In this document: positions 23,186-36,855 of the stretch, piece by piece
How positions within the stretch are numbered: the stretch's first letter is position 1
Layout: every line of letters begins with the position of its first letter
From: Omphalotus guepiniiformis
Taxonomy: Eukaryota; Basidiomycota; Agaricomycetes; Agaricales; Omphalotaceae
Direction of reading: 5' to 3'
DNA length: 64,000 nucleotides
Assembly (NCBI GenBank): GCA_028554645.1
Contig: JAQOOI010000064.1
Span: 1,302,001 to 1,366,000, forward strand
Notes under the pieces: model-generated
The model's input: the letters and a program-made list of their open reading frames with translations, nothing else
What the model was told of the DNA's origin: nothing
The model's database searches: none
Made by a program: the position numbers and the translations under genes

Positions 23186-23955
23186 AGTGTACGGAAGGAA
23201 ACTACAGCTGTGTCCTATCCGTCGAGCTTGAAAGTTCCAAGGAACAACTGACGAATTGGGAGGAAGCCGCATTTTGCCGGCACGGTGATTAGCTAATTTG
23301 ATACCAGATTTGGAAGCATATGCCCGGTATCCCACGCCATCAGCCCTTTCCTTAACGAGTTTGAGTCGAGCAGAGCTGTTGTAAGTACTACTTTCTGAAA
23401 TCTTTGTTCGGTCAAAGGTGATTGTTGGGCTGAGTCGACGCTTTTAAACATGGACTGATGACAGTCAGAAGTTGGTCTGGTGATTCAGAATGTATCTCAG
23501 CGTCAATCAGTGGACTTCCACTGGCAGGGGATTCCGAGGTTCGACAAATCACTGTCTAATAGTGTACGGTAGAGCTTTTGTATCGATACAACAATCTTGC
23601 TATCCTGTTCTCTGCATCTTCAACTCTGTGAGAGCATAGGTCAATACTTACCAGCGTAATTGCACCCTCGTGGGGAAAAATCACGACATCTAATACAGAA
23701 GAGCCTCGGTGGCAGGAATGTCTAAGTCTCATCTTACCGGTTTTCTCTCACCTTAATTCATCCCGGTGTATAGTAGGCACAAGAACGACTGTCTATCTGT
23801 AATGATGAGCCACTATTCTCAGTAATTTGACCTCATTGCCAACATATCCATGGAAAAGGACCACGTCAGCTCGGTCCCACGTGCTTCCTATATTTTGAGG
23901 CGCGTCTGCCCAGCAACCTGACATACTTATTTCTTCCATCCTCTTCCCTATTAGT
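23186..23955. promoter_or_regulatory. Shared divergent upstream region of SIP5 and the SERCA pump
   Basis: 770 bp between opposite start codons. No coding frame of note. A direct CACGT-type core occurs near the SERCA side (CCACGTCAGC near 23862 and CCCACGTGCT near 23878), which could serve bHLH/bZIP factors. No TATA box that I would trust. Confidence 0.4.
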
Positions 23956-27593
<3,638 letters not shown>

Positions 27594-27952
27594 ACGTACA
27601 ACGCATGTATTAGATGATTATACATACATAACACCCTTGCCGAATCCTGACTGCGATTGGGACTTGGCATTTTTGACACTCGGACAGCTCGTGTAAGTGT
27701 GACAAATGTGTGACCGGACTAATGCATGTCGCGGTTTTTCAATACTTACGTTACTTATGTTGTTTCCCACACTGTGTGTACCCTAGAACTAATCTTATAA
27801 TTATTCAACGTGTTTTGGTGTTGCTACCTTGCACCCGGTCAATCCTTTGTTGTGTTTTCTTCGATTTCTTTCATTATAACGTCCTCGTTGTAAACACGGC
27901 TTTTCAGCCACCCACGTTCACTTTCAAACATTCCAAAGTCTTGCTCTGACAG
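27594..27952. promoter_or_regulatory. Upstream region of the first DPBB gene
   Basis: 359 bp. Rich in T/C. Contains the palindromic element listed separately at 27898-27909 and a CATTATAAC TATA-like string near 27873. Confidence 0.4.
27898..27909 (+). promoter_or_regulatory. GGCTTTTCAGCC palindromic element, copy 1
   Basis: Arms GGCT and AGCC around TTTC, 44 bp upstream of the ATG at 27953. The 15-mer CGGCTTTTCAGCCAC is repeated exactly upstream of the tandem paralogue (29178-29192), so it was either duplicated with the gene or kept by selection. Confidence 0.5.
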
Positions 27953-28933
27953 ATGTTCTCGTTTTCGCCTTCGTACCTCTCGTCTTTCCTGCTTTCGCTT
28001 TGTTTTGTTCAAATCGTGGTTGCGGGACACGCGGGTGATTCGCATTTGCACAAGCGCCGTGCTTCCAACGCGTTTAGTCTCTCCAAACGGGAGGCAGCCA
28101 GTTTTCGACAGAGTACAAACCTTGAAAAGCGCTTCGACAATGCAAGATTCACGTTCTTTGCGGATGGCTTAGGTGCTTGTGGAAAGACAAATAGTGCCAG
28201 TGATTTTGTGAGCCTTTCTACGTTTCCTTTACTGCGCGAGATGTACTTATGAGACTTCTTCAAAATCAGATCGTTGCATTGAACTCTGCTGTGGGTATTC
28301 ACAACCTCGATGATACATCGAAAGTTTGACTGATTGTTCTTTCTCTTGGATAATGACAGCAATATAATGGAGGATCTCACTGCTTTGAAATGATCACCAT
28401 CACCGTCAACGGCAAGACTACGCAAGCCCAGATCACGGATGAGGTATATTTATCAGTGATGTATTACTATAGGAGACTGAATCGACATACTGCAGTGTCC
28501 TTCATGTGGATACGGAGACCTGGACTTTTCTCAAGGTCTTTTTGACTTCTTCGCATCCGAAAGTGAGGGGGTTATTTATGGTACCTGGAATTTTGGATCT
28601 GGCGATCCGACTACGTCTGCCAAACCTTCTAGCACCTCTACGACTCCAACTTCCACTTGGTCGCCTACTCCCACCACTACTTGGACGCCAACTTCCTCGA
28701 GCAGTAGTACATGGACACCCACATCTACGAGTAGCTCCTGGTCGGCATCCTCATCCTCGTCCTCGTCCTCGTCTAGTTGGTCATCTTCGACTTGGTCATC
28801 TAGCTCCACAAGCAGCAGTTCCGCTTCACCATCGGCGACAATCGATGCCAACAGCGTTATAGAGCAGTTCTATCTGGCCCTTGTCGAGCTAGGTGGAGTG
28901 GTTGCCGCAGGAGCAGGAGCAGGAGCCTCGTAA
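27953..28933 (+). CDS. Secreted double-psi beta-barrel (RlpA/expansin-like) protein with Ser/Thr-Trp tail, paralogue A
   Basis: Exons 27953-28207, 28270-28290, 28360-28443, 28496-28933; 265 residues. A signal peptide (ending near ...FVQIVVAG) precedes a ~40-residue pro-region with dibasic KR sites (HKRR, SKREA, LEKRF) typical of Kex2 cleavage. The DPBB domain follows: ARFTFFADGLGACGKTNSAS, DFIVALNSA, HCFEMITITVNGKTTQAQIT and DECPSCGYGDLDFSQGLFDF. The conserved Cys and the DECP/DFS motifs match fungal papain-inhibitor/RlpA-like proteins. The tail is Ser/Thr-rich with spaced TWTPT and SSW units and a short hydrophobic end, suggesting O-mannosylation and wall association. Such proteins bind wall polymers or inhibit proteases; the exact role is unknown. 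A second copy follows 300 bp downstream. Confidence 0.88.
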
Positions 28934-29240
28934 TCTAGAAGTTGCAGAAGACGTACATACCATCAAGATGATAGATGTCACATATACCACATAAATATAT
29001 ATCACGACGCTTAATATTTTTTAGTACATACTTACTTACGGCCTGCAGATGGCCGACATGAGAAGGGCGGGCATGTGGCTGGATTGTTTGTTCGTGTGAT
29101 TGTCGCTAAGGAGGCCAAGGACAAGATATTTGGGAAATCCACATTCCTCTCAACCATCGCCTGTTCTCATCGACCAGCGGCTTTTCAGCCACTCCCTTCC
29201 ACTCTCTTTTTTCTTTCTTTAACAATCACGTCGTAAAACA
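28934..29240. promoter_or_regulatory. Region between the two tandem DPBB genes
   Basis: 307 bp: 3' UTR of copy A (AT-rich, ATAAATATATAT near 28991) and upstream region of copy B, with the palindrome copy at 29179-29190. Confidence 0.45.
29179..29190 (+). promoter_or_regulatory. GGCTTTTCAGCC palindromic element, copy 2
   Basis: Identical to 27898-27909, placed 51 bp upstream of the ATG at 29241. Surrounding sequence (CCACTCCCTTCCACTC against CCACCCACGTTCACTT) is only loosely alike, so the exact match stands out. Confidence 0.5.
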
Positions 29241-30340
29241 ATGCTACTATCTCCTCTTTGTCTCTCTACCCTGCTTCTCCTTCCTCTTACTTCTCTTGCG
29301 GAGCCTCACGCAGGAGTGAACAACAAGCGTCACCATGATTTGGCCAAGCGAGCAGCAGGAAACGTAGATGTTTTCAAGAGAGACAGTTATACCAATGCAC
29401 GATGGACCTTTTATGATGTTGGATTGTTCGTGCCTTTTTACCTCTGGCTGTATTCTGTGATGTGTATTTTTTCTTCGCCCTTTGTTCTAGGGGAGCATGC
29501 GGCATCACTAATGTCCCCAGTGATTTCGTAAGTATTGCGGTTCAATTCCACCATTTCTCTATATCTGAATCCTTCTTTGCAGATCGTAGCCTTGAACTCT
29601 GCCGTAAGCAAAGAGATTGTGGTCCTCACCCTCGTTCGCTATCTAACATCCTTCTAGCAATTTGGCGGTGGATATCCTGGACCTCATTGTTTCGCGTCAA
29701 TCACCATGACGTTCAACGGAAAGACAACGCAAGCCACCATAACAGACGAAGTGCGTTTGAGGTTTTATTATTCACCCGCTGCCAACCTGACTGTGATCCT
29801 AAGTGTCCTGGTTGTCCCGTAAATGGCCTTGACCTTTCTCGTGGTCTTTTTGATTTCTTCGCTTCCGAAGACGCAGGTGTTATCTACGGAACCTGGTGGT
29901 ACAACGATGGCAGCGGTGGTGGTGATACTCCCACGACTTCCTCTTCTGTTTGGACCCCGCCAACTACCTCCCAGTGGACTCCTACTAGCACCTGGACTCC
30001 TACGACTTCCAGCTCCAAATGGACTCCTACTTCTACTTGGACTCCTGATACCACGAGCTGGACTCCCACCACGAGTTCCACATGGTCCTCTTCGTCCTCT
30101 TGGTCGAGTAGCAGTAGCAGCTCTTGGAGCTCATCTTCCCCGAGCAGCTCGAGTTGGTCTTCATCTTCATCTTCTTGGTCTAGTTCATCTGCGAGCTCGT
30201 CTTCTATCGATTATTCCAGCGGTGCTGCTAGTGGACTTGCAGTCCCCACGGGTGCCGTCACTGACAGCGTTCTGAATAATATGAACGAGGCTGTAATCAA
30301 CCTTGGCGCTGTGGTAGTGGCTGGGTACCAAGCTATCTAA
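29241..30340 (+). CDS. Secreted double-psi beta-barrel protein, paralogue B
   Basis: Exons 29241-29425, 29491-29527, 29583-29603, 29658-29750, 29804-30340; 290 residues. It has the same architecture as the upstream gene: signal peptide (MLLSPLCLSTLLLLPLTSLA), a pro-region with NKRHH, AKRAA and FKRDS dibasic sites, then the barrel (YTNARWTFYDVGLGACGITN, HCFASITMTFNGKTTQATIT, DECPGCPVNGLDLSRGLFDF). The tail has TSTWTPTTSS-type units, long Ser runs broken by Trp, and a hydrophobic C-terminus (AVINLGAVVVAGYQAI) that might be a weak GPI-type signal. Compared with copy A it has one extra intron, in VGL|GACG; the other three junctions are at matching positions, including the same 21-nt exon encoding IVALNSA. 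Confidence 0.88.
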
Positions 30341-30706
30341 ACGACTATACGTAGAACAGTCTGAAGGATATGATATTTTCGACTATCTCGCCTTCCGTAG
30401 ATCTGGAGCATTATTATTATTTGCATCGGATTTTGTCCGTTGCACCAGCATGCACTAATGCCTGCTGTGTGCATGATTTTTGATACCCTTCATTCTATTT
30501 ACCATGCACATTAGTGATAGTTTATCGGTGATTTAGGGGCAAGTTGTTGTTGGCCTAATGTTCGGCTTGTCTGGCATATTTCTTTTCTTTCTAGCTGTTC
30601 TGTTGTTTCGCGACCTGCCTCTACGCAATCGATTTGATCTGTAATTGATTTGTCTTGCGATTCAATTGAGCGCTGGGAACCAATTCCTCTTCTTCATCTA
30701 CATATC
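30341..30706. other. Intergenic before the methyltransferase
   Basis: 366 bp; 3' UTR of DPBB copy B and promoter of the next gene. No recognisable element. Confidence 0.4.
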
Positions 30707-31539
30707 ATGCTACTCACACCGTTCACTGACCTGAGTGCTGCCATATCTGCAGCGTTCCTTCCTACTCTAAGAGATTGTTACCAAAAGCCTTCCTCATTGC
30801 TTCGCATATCGCAAACCTTTATGGTGCACGTATGGAATGCGTTTGCTGACCCAACCGACCAGAACGGCCGACTCGTGAAACAAGACTTGCTGCCTGGTGC
30901 TAAAGGTGTTGTTCTCGACATTGGTGCAGGTTTGTGCTACATTTGTTTGTGAAAGATTGTTGAAATATTCCTTTTGCAGGATTAGGACACAGCGTTCAAT
31001 ATTTCAATCGCTCCCAGGTCTCAAGATATGTAGCTTTAGAACCTAACGTTGGAATGCATGATGGCTTACGACAGGCAGCAAGCGAGGCAGGTTATCATGA
31101 ATCCGATGGCTCCTTGATCATCATTTCATGTGGTGCAGAAGACACCTTGTCAATCCTAAATTCCTTGGGTGGAAGTTCTGTTGACACCATCGTTTTGATC
31201 TTGACTCTGTGTTCCATTCCCTGTGCTGAACGTGTGGTCACCAACTTGGTCAGAGATACACTGAAGCCAGGCGGAGAACTGCTCTTCTATGAACATGTCC
31301 TCAGTCCACGAGCTGATGTTGCCTGGTGGCAGCGGTTGTGGACGCCAATATGGAGCATCTTTCTGGATGGGTGCCGTCTTGATTGCCCGTCCCATTTGTG
31401 GATACAGAACGTGAAAGACGTAGAAGCTGACGGCAAGGAAGTCAGTATATGGAGTGAAGGGGGAACATGGGGGAAACAAGGAGAACCGGAGGAAACTTTG
31501 TGGTGGCACCAAGCTGGACGGTTTGTAAAGAAAACATAG
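30707..31539 (+). CDS. Class I SAM-dependent methyltransferase (METTL7-like)
   Basis: Exons 30707-30929 and 30980-31539 with a 50-nt intron inside the SAM-binding motif; 260 residues. A hydrophobic/amphipathic N-terminus precedes motif I VVLDIGAGLGHSV (about 68-80), the acidic post-I region YVALEPNVGMHDGLR, a core strand VDTIVLILTLCSIPCAE, and LKPGGELLFYEHVLSP, the typical post-III block of the METTL7 family. The C-terminal WQRLWTPIWSIFLDGCRLDC also fits that family. Human METTL7 proteins are membrane-associated thiol methyltransferases; the substrate here is unknown. It converges on the PDSEP-motif gene with 164 bp between stops. Confidence 0.85.
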
Positions 31540-31703
31540 ACAGAATTCTACCGGGCGGCCCACTTTTGAGAGATCGTAATATTAAAGTGCTATGACTAGG
31601 TGTGTTTTTACATTTGTCAACTCCACTAGCAACTGACGCGTTTATGACTAGCGAGAGTTGAATTATCATAAGTAGTTTTCGTTTCTGGTATAGAGCAACA
31701 TTT

Positions 31704-32733
31704 CTATCTTTTGCGTCTCTTGGCTTTCGGCTCCTCAGAAGGTTCTTCCAAGGCATGCTTTCGTAGACCGTGTGCAGTGCTGAGGCCCTTCAGTGCTTCG
31801 CTCTTCCCTTCTTCGGTGTCCTTGGTATCTGTTGTAACCTCAATCGACGAGTGTTCTCTCTCAATGCTTTGGCGGCTGGAAGATTTCACCAGCGCATCAC
31901 ACTCTCCCCGGGGCATACTATTCTGCTCGTATATTTCCTCCCCCTCCAATCTCGTCCCGTGCGGGGTCTAGGAAATGAAGTGAGCATATAGAAACTGTAC
32001 ACCAAATGGAAAAGCTGACTTTGACAGCATCACCATCGCACCGTTCAGGTGATGCCCCAACGGAGATGAGCTGCAATTGCACTGACTGGCCCGAAATAGG
32101 CGATGCACAACGGGATTGGGGCTCTGAATCTGGAATGACCTCGGACGAACTGCTGGATAGAAACTTCCTCTTCTGCACGGGAGTCGTCTTCAGAGAAAAA
32201 TCGTGCAAGTCTAATCGGGCACCACCACTGGGATTAGGGCTCGAGGGTTCAGAGTCCGGAACGATTTCGAGCTGGGGCTGCGGCGATATTGTTTGACGGT
32301 TCCTTGCAGTAGGTCTCTGCCCAGGATCATTCGAGGGTTCTGATACGGATACATCGTCCGTTGCTTGGTCCTCGTCTTCCCTGATGGCTTTCATGACTGC
32401 ACCATTCTTGACACTATCGAGATACCGCATCCTCTTATGCTTCGGCAGGTCAATGGGCTGTCCCCTGCCATGCATATTGGTTGCTAGCTTCTTCCACTCT
32501 TCGTCAGCTACTTGAGGCTCAGAACTAGGTGGTTGCGTGCTCTGTGTGCTCTGCGTGCTCTGCGTTGAACTGTACTCGTTCGACTGTGAGCCTGTGCACA
32601 ATGGCTGGTCCTGTTTTGCCTTTGCCGAGGTGTTTTTGTCGTCCTCGAATGGCTCCTGTGATGTCTGAAAGGCCTCGTGAAGGTCAATGGGGTCACCTGA
32701 ATATTCAGGTAAAAGGTCAAAGTCGTCAAGCAT
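31704..32733 (-). CDS. Orphan disordered protein with two PDSEP motifs
   Basis: Exons 32020-32733 and 31704-31967, phase 0; 325 residues. No folded domain is evident. The acidic N-terminus (MLDDFDLLPEYSGDPIDLHE) is followed by STQ repeats (four STQ units near residue 57-68), a basic segment (LPKHKRMRYLDSVKNG), then two copies of a hydrophobic-plus-acidic motif: EIVPDSEPSSP and EVIPDSEPQS. These resemble SUMO-interaction motifs (V/I-V/I followed by acidic residues), which is inference. The C-terminus is basic (KAKRRKR), a possible nuclear localisation signal. STQ/SQ-type sites would fit checkpoint-kinase targets. I cannot name a family. Confidence 0.7.
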
Positions 32734-33260
32734 GACCTCTTCTGTTTGCTAATCCGGAATGGAGAAAGAAAGTTCCTAAGCAGTAAAATGGCAAGCTGCC
32801 TGAGCCACTCGATGCAAAGACTTCGGAGCAAAGTCTGGGAAACGAGACGATGAGCCTATTGCACACTGCCATGACAGGATACCTTGATGCTTACACTTTG
32901 GGTTGTGGTGGATCGATGGTGAAGCTGAACCCAACATGGATTATTTTTTTTTAAGTGAACTAGCGACAAAGGGAACAGTAGTGAAAGACAACAAAGAGTC
33001 TCTTGTGTAGTTTACCGAGTCCCAGAATTACATAAGTGCGGTACTACATACATGTACGCGTCGAAACTAAATCCTCCTGCACCGGAAACGACCGTAAGTA
33101 TGTGCTTTGTTGTAACTTGTACGTCGGTACTTGCTATACTTGAAAGAGTTTCGGAATATCCCCATTGTGATTATCGAATGCAACGTTCCCTGAAGATGTC
33201 CGCTTTATCATCATCTAAGCACCGATACTAACAAAGCCTCTCTTGACGCCACTGAAGCCA
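32734..33260. other. Intergenic upstream of the PDSEP-motif gene and downstream of SHQ1
   Basis: 527 bp, AT-leaning, with a T-run (ATTATTTTTTTTTAAG near 32940). No gene or repeat recognised. Confidence 0.4.
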
Positions 33261-34956
33261 TTACAGAGGAGCTGGCGACGCATCTTCATCCGATTCATCA
33301 TCGCTGTCGACTTCTCTACCCTCATTGTTCTGAACTTGCCGGACTACTGCCTCAAGCTCTTCGAGATCCCATCCTATCAATTGCTTTTCCACCTCAGTCT
33401 CTTTTATGAGAATACTGAGATCAGATAGCACGTCGTCACTTTGAGATTGTACAGCCGCAAAGATACATAAGTTGCTTCATATGAAAGAAGGCAGCGTAAT
33501 TCACCTAACATGAACCTGTGTCCAGACACAGAAGTCATCAATCCAGATTTTGCTGTACACATAGTAGACTTCATGATGGTCTATGATATCCTTCATTTCG
33601 AGGAGGCATCGAAAAACCACCCGCTTGCCTTTGGACAGAAGCAATGCTACGTCTAGGCGGCATCTTTCTGCCAGGGCAAACGACCGATGAAGGGGAAAGG
33701 CTAAAACCCTCCGGTACGATGGAATGAATGTCGCCAGTATCTCTTCTTTGGAGAAGGATGGAACGTGTTGTGAGATTGTGCTACTTGGCTCATAGGGTGG
33801 TGGATCCAGAGCAGAGAACGCGGGGGTCAACGTGGATATGGTCCAAGCACTCTCTGTAGTTGGATCCTGCTGTGTCGTGCGCGCATCATATGCGTATGAG
33901 AAAAGCAGGGTAAGTAACGTTAGATACAAATTATGCGTTTGGGCTGGAGTGGAGAGATCTGCAATGGTTTTGAGAAGAACGTAACATGGTCGGTATCTGA
34001 GGATCCCTACATTCTCTTCTCGGGAGATTGAGCATGGCCGCAGTCTCCTTCTCAGTGTATTCGAAGGCATTAGAATTTACTGTATGAGGATGTTCCCACT
34101 GCAAGAGCTCTTGCACATAAGCATCGTCTGCGAAGTCGGCCCTGAAAGCAGATTCAGAAACTTTCTAGAGAGAATCCATGACTCTTGCTCACATGTAATA
34201 TTCTTCGTCCCACTTCTCATTTTCATGTCTGATCCGTTTTTGACGTCTGTCCGAGACTGGACAGGATTCAGCACTCGAGCCGAGCTCGTTTACTTCATTC
34301 TCAGTGTATGTGATATTGGTGAAGTAGCCCGAATGAGAGTTCAAGAAACCATACGGAATGTGAGCAGCCAGCCTGATCGGATCTTCGGTGGCGACTCGCT
34401 GAGGCAGTTGCCAGTCATTCTGAGCCGCTGTGTTTGGATAAGGCAATGAAACGGATAGCAATGGCATGAAGGTGTACAGTACCGATGAGTATTTCCCGCT
34501 GATCTAAAGAGAGCTCCTGTGTGCGAGTAACTAGGTCATCATCTTCCGCGCTCTCGACCGCATCTTCCGAAGATATGACCTCAATCACGGGCTGCTGAAC
34601 CGACGGTCGCGGAGCCAACAGCTTTGCCAATAGATCCAAGTCCTGAAACTCTTGCCCTTTTATTGCTTTCGTGAGGGTGACGGTCAGATAACCTGTGCCA
34701 GGATCGTATTGCGCCGATGACTTGTCATCTTCGACCAAAGAGTGGGTGAAGTTTAAGCGCAAAAAGTATGGATTGATGTGTACGCTAAAAAGCGTGTCAT
34801 CGACATTGATTTCGACGTCGGAGGCCTACTTTCGGAGAGTGAGATGGAAACCAACGGAACAAGACGGCAAGGTCGACATACGCGAACAGAAGGGCAGTAA
34901 ATTGAGATGATAACGGACTCGACGGTTTGGGAACAGCTGAACCTGGGAGTAATCAT
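33261..34956 (-). CDS. SHQ1: SHQ1, H/ACA snoRNP assembly chaperone
   Basis: Exons 34882-34956, 34483-34825, 34193-34427, 34011-34141, 33505-33958, 33261-33438; 471 residues. The N-terminal CS domain starts MITPRFSCSQTVESVIISIY and continues with SDVEINVDDTLFSVHINPYF and GTGYLTVTLTKA. The SHQ1-specific domain shows IPYGFLNSHSGYF, RQKRIRHENEKWDEEYYMAD, DDAYVQELLQW, AAMLNLPRREYLSTP, LLFSYAYDARTTQQDPTTES and AWTISTLTPAFSAL. It ends in an acidic tail (DSDDESDEDASPAPL). SHQ1 holds free Cbf5/dyskerin before H/ACA RNP assembly and so supports rRNA pseudouridylation and telomerase RNA. It shares a 63-bp divergent promoter with TRP2. Confidence 0.95.
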
Positions 34957-35019
34957 GAGAGTCGGACGACAAGGATAAAAAGCTCAACAAACTTGTCGAC
35001 ATTCTACATATCTCTTCCA
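34957..35019. promoter_or_regulatory. 63-bp bidirectional promoter between SHQ1 and TRP2
   Basis: Only 63 bp separate the two divergent start codons, so transcripts must either start within this gap with very short leaders or overlap at their 5' ends. I see no TATA box. Confidence 0.6.
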
Positions 35020-36823
35020 ATGTCATTGAACGTTGCTGTTAGTTCGTCTTTCCAACTATTTTGCTTGTTTCTCCTCATACTTCATTTTAGAATCTCCCCG
35101 CACTTCCTTCTCTATCCGATGTAGAAAATCTCATTCTACACGAGAAACTAGGGAATTGCATTCCAGTCTACCTCGAGTTACCCGCCGATCTTATAACACC
35201 ATGCATGGCCTATCTACGCGTTGCAAAAGATTCCAAGTATAGTTTTCTGCTTGAATCTGTGGTCGGAGGGGAGAGCGTCGCTCGGTACAGTTTCATTGGT
35301 GCAGGTTAGTTACCCGTGATATGATATCTTATTCTGTGCTCAACCTCTTTCCCCTTGCAGACCCTTTCAAAGTAATCAAGACTGGTCCTGGTGAGGAGAA
35401 TGTTGGCGATCCTATGCTTGCTCTCCAAAAAGAGCTGGCTCTTCATCAATACGTCAAGATCCCGCAGGTACCAACGTTCACGGGTGGTGCTATCGGATAC
35501 GTCGCATATGATTGTATACAGCACTTTGAACCAAAGACAGCATGCGAACTCAAGGATCCCCTCGGCATTCCTGAGGCAGTTTTCATGCTGGTCGACACAC
35601 TGATCATATACGACCACATTTTTCAGACTATGAAAGTCGTGTCCCATGTCTTCACGCCTACCAACCCTGGTACAGATACTCTCGCGTTCGCGTATCAAAC
35701 AGCCGTCGAGAAGGCACGGAGGCTGGCAAAAATCTTGTTAGTTTCTGTCACTCCTGAGCCCCCGCAACCTCCTATTACCCTCGGCAATGAGGCGGTATCC
35801 AATGTCGGCAAGCAAGGGTACGAAGCCTTTGTGACCACACTCAAAAAACACATCGTTGCTGGTGACATCATTCAAGCTGTACCGTCCCAGCGTTTGGCGC
35901 GACCAACGGCACTCCATCCTTTCAATGTCTACCGACATCTTCGGCAAGTAAATCCAAGCCCCTATATGTACTATCTAGACTGCGGGGACCTTCAAATCGT
36001 CGGTGCTAGCCCCGAGACGCTGTGTAAAGTCGAAGACAGCACAGTGTTCAATCATGCTATTGCTGGGACGACAAGAAGGGGAAAGACGCCGCAAGGTCAG
36101 GACTTGAATATACGTGCATATGCTGGGCTGATTGTGTGCCTGCAGAGGATCAGAAGCTGGGTGAGGCACTACTGGCTTCCGAGAAGGATCGTGCGGAACA
36201 TATCATGTTGGTTGACCTGGCTCGCAATGACGTGAACCGAGTCTGCGACCCAAAGACAGTGAAAGTCGATCATCTCATGAGACTCGAAAAATTCAGCCAT
36301 GTCATCCACCTGACTTCCCAAGTGTCTGGAAAGCTAAGGGAAGGATTAACAAGGTCCTAACTCTAGATTGCTTCATGATAGTATGATGGCTGACTCTTTT
36401 AAATTCTAGGTTCGACGCGTTTCGTTCTATATTCCCTGCTGGGACTGTATCCGGCGCACCCAAAATAAAAGCCATCGAGATTGTCTCATCCTTGGAAAAA
36501 GAACGCCGAGGCGTTTACGCAGGGGCTGTGGGTCGTTTCGATTTTGCCCAAGATGAAATGGACACTTGCATCGCAATACGGACGATGACATTTAAGGATG
36601 GAGTAGCGTATCTGCAAGCCGGTGGTGGTATCGTATTCGATAGCGAAGAAGAGGATGAGTATATTGAGACTATCAATAAACTGAAGGGAAACATGCGAGC
36701 TCTTGAAGAGGCGGAACGTAAGTTTTTCTCTGCAGATCGTATTCTTGGCCCTTGACATTGTTTCCCGCAGAATATTGGTCCAATCTACAGAACAATTCAT
36801 CTCAAGTAGATAGAAAAGCCTGA
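35020..36823 (+). CDS. TRP2: Anthranilate synthase component I
   Basis: Exons 35020-35037, 35091-35304, 35361-36095, 36146-36353, 36410-36717, 36771-36823; 511 residues. The enzyme converts chorismate and glutamine (or ammonia) to anthranilate, the first step of tryptophan synthesis. Visible landmarks: [20 protein letters not shown] (the LES...RYS tryptophan-feedback region), [78 protein letters not shown] and [13 protein letters not shown], plus the C-terminal [16 protein letters not shown]. The first exon holds only six codons (MSLNVA). The final intron (36718-36770) places the terminus at EAEQYWSNLQ...; read-through would give an unrelated tail. Confidence 0.96.
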
Positions 36824-36855
36824 GTTAAAATTATTCAAGTGTAACCAATTATCTA

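Noticed and set aside
28576..28851. Asp/Glu-rich minus-strand frame over the DPBB-A tail
   Set aside because: Antisense shadow of the Ser-rich repeat region.
29823..30275. Long Pro/Leu-rich frame in another reading frame of the DPBB-B tail
   Set aside because: Shadow frame produced by the Ser/Thr/Trp repeats; the DPBB frame explains the sequence.
36718..36755. Alternative TRP2 C-terminus by read-through of the last intron
   Set aside because: The spliced form gives the family-typical AEQYW ending; the read-through tail is unrelated.
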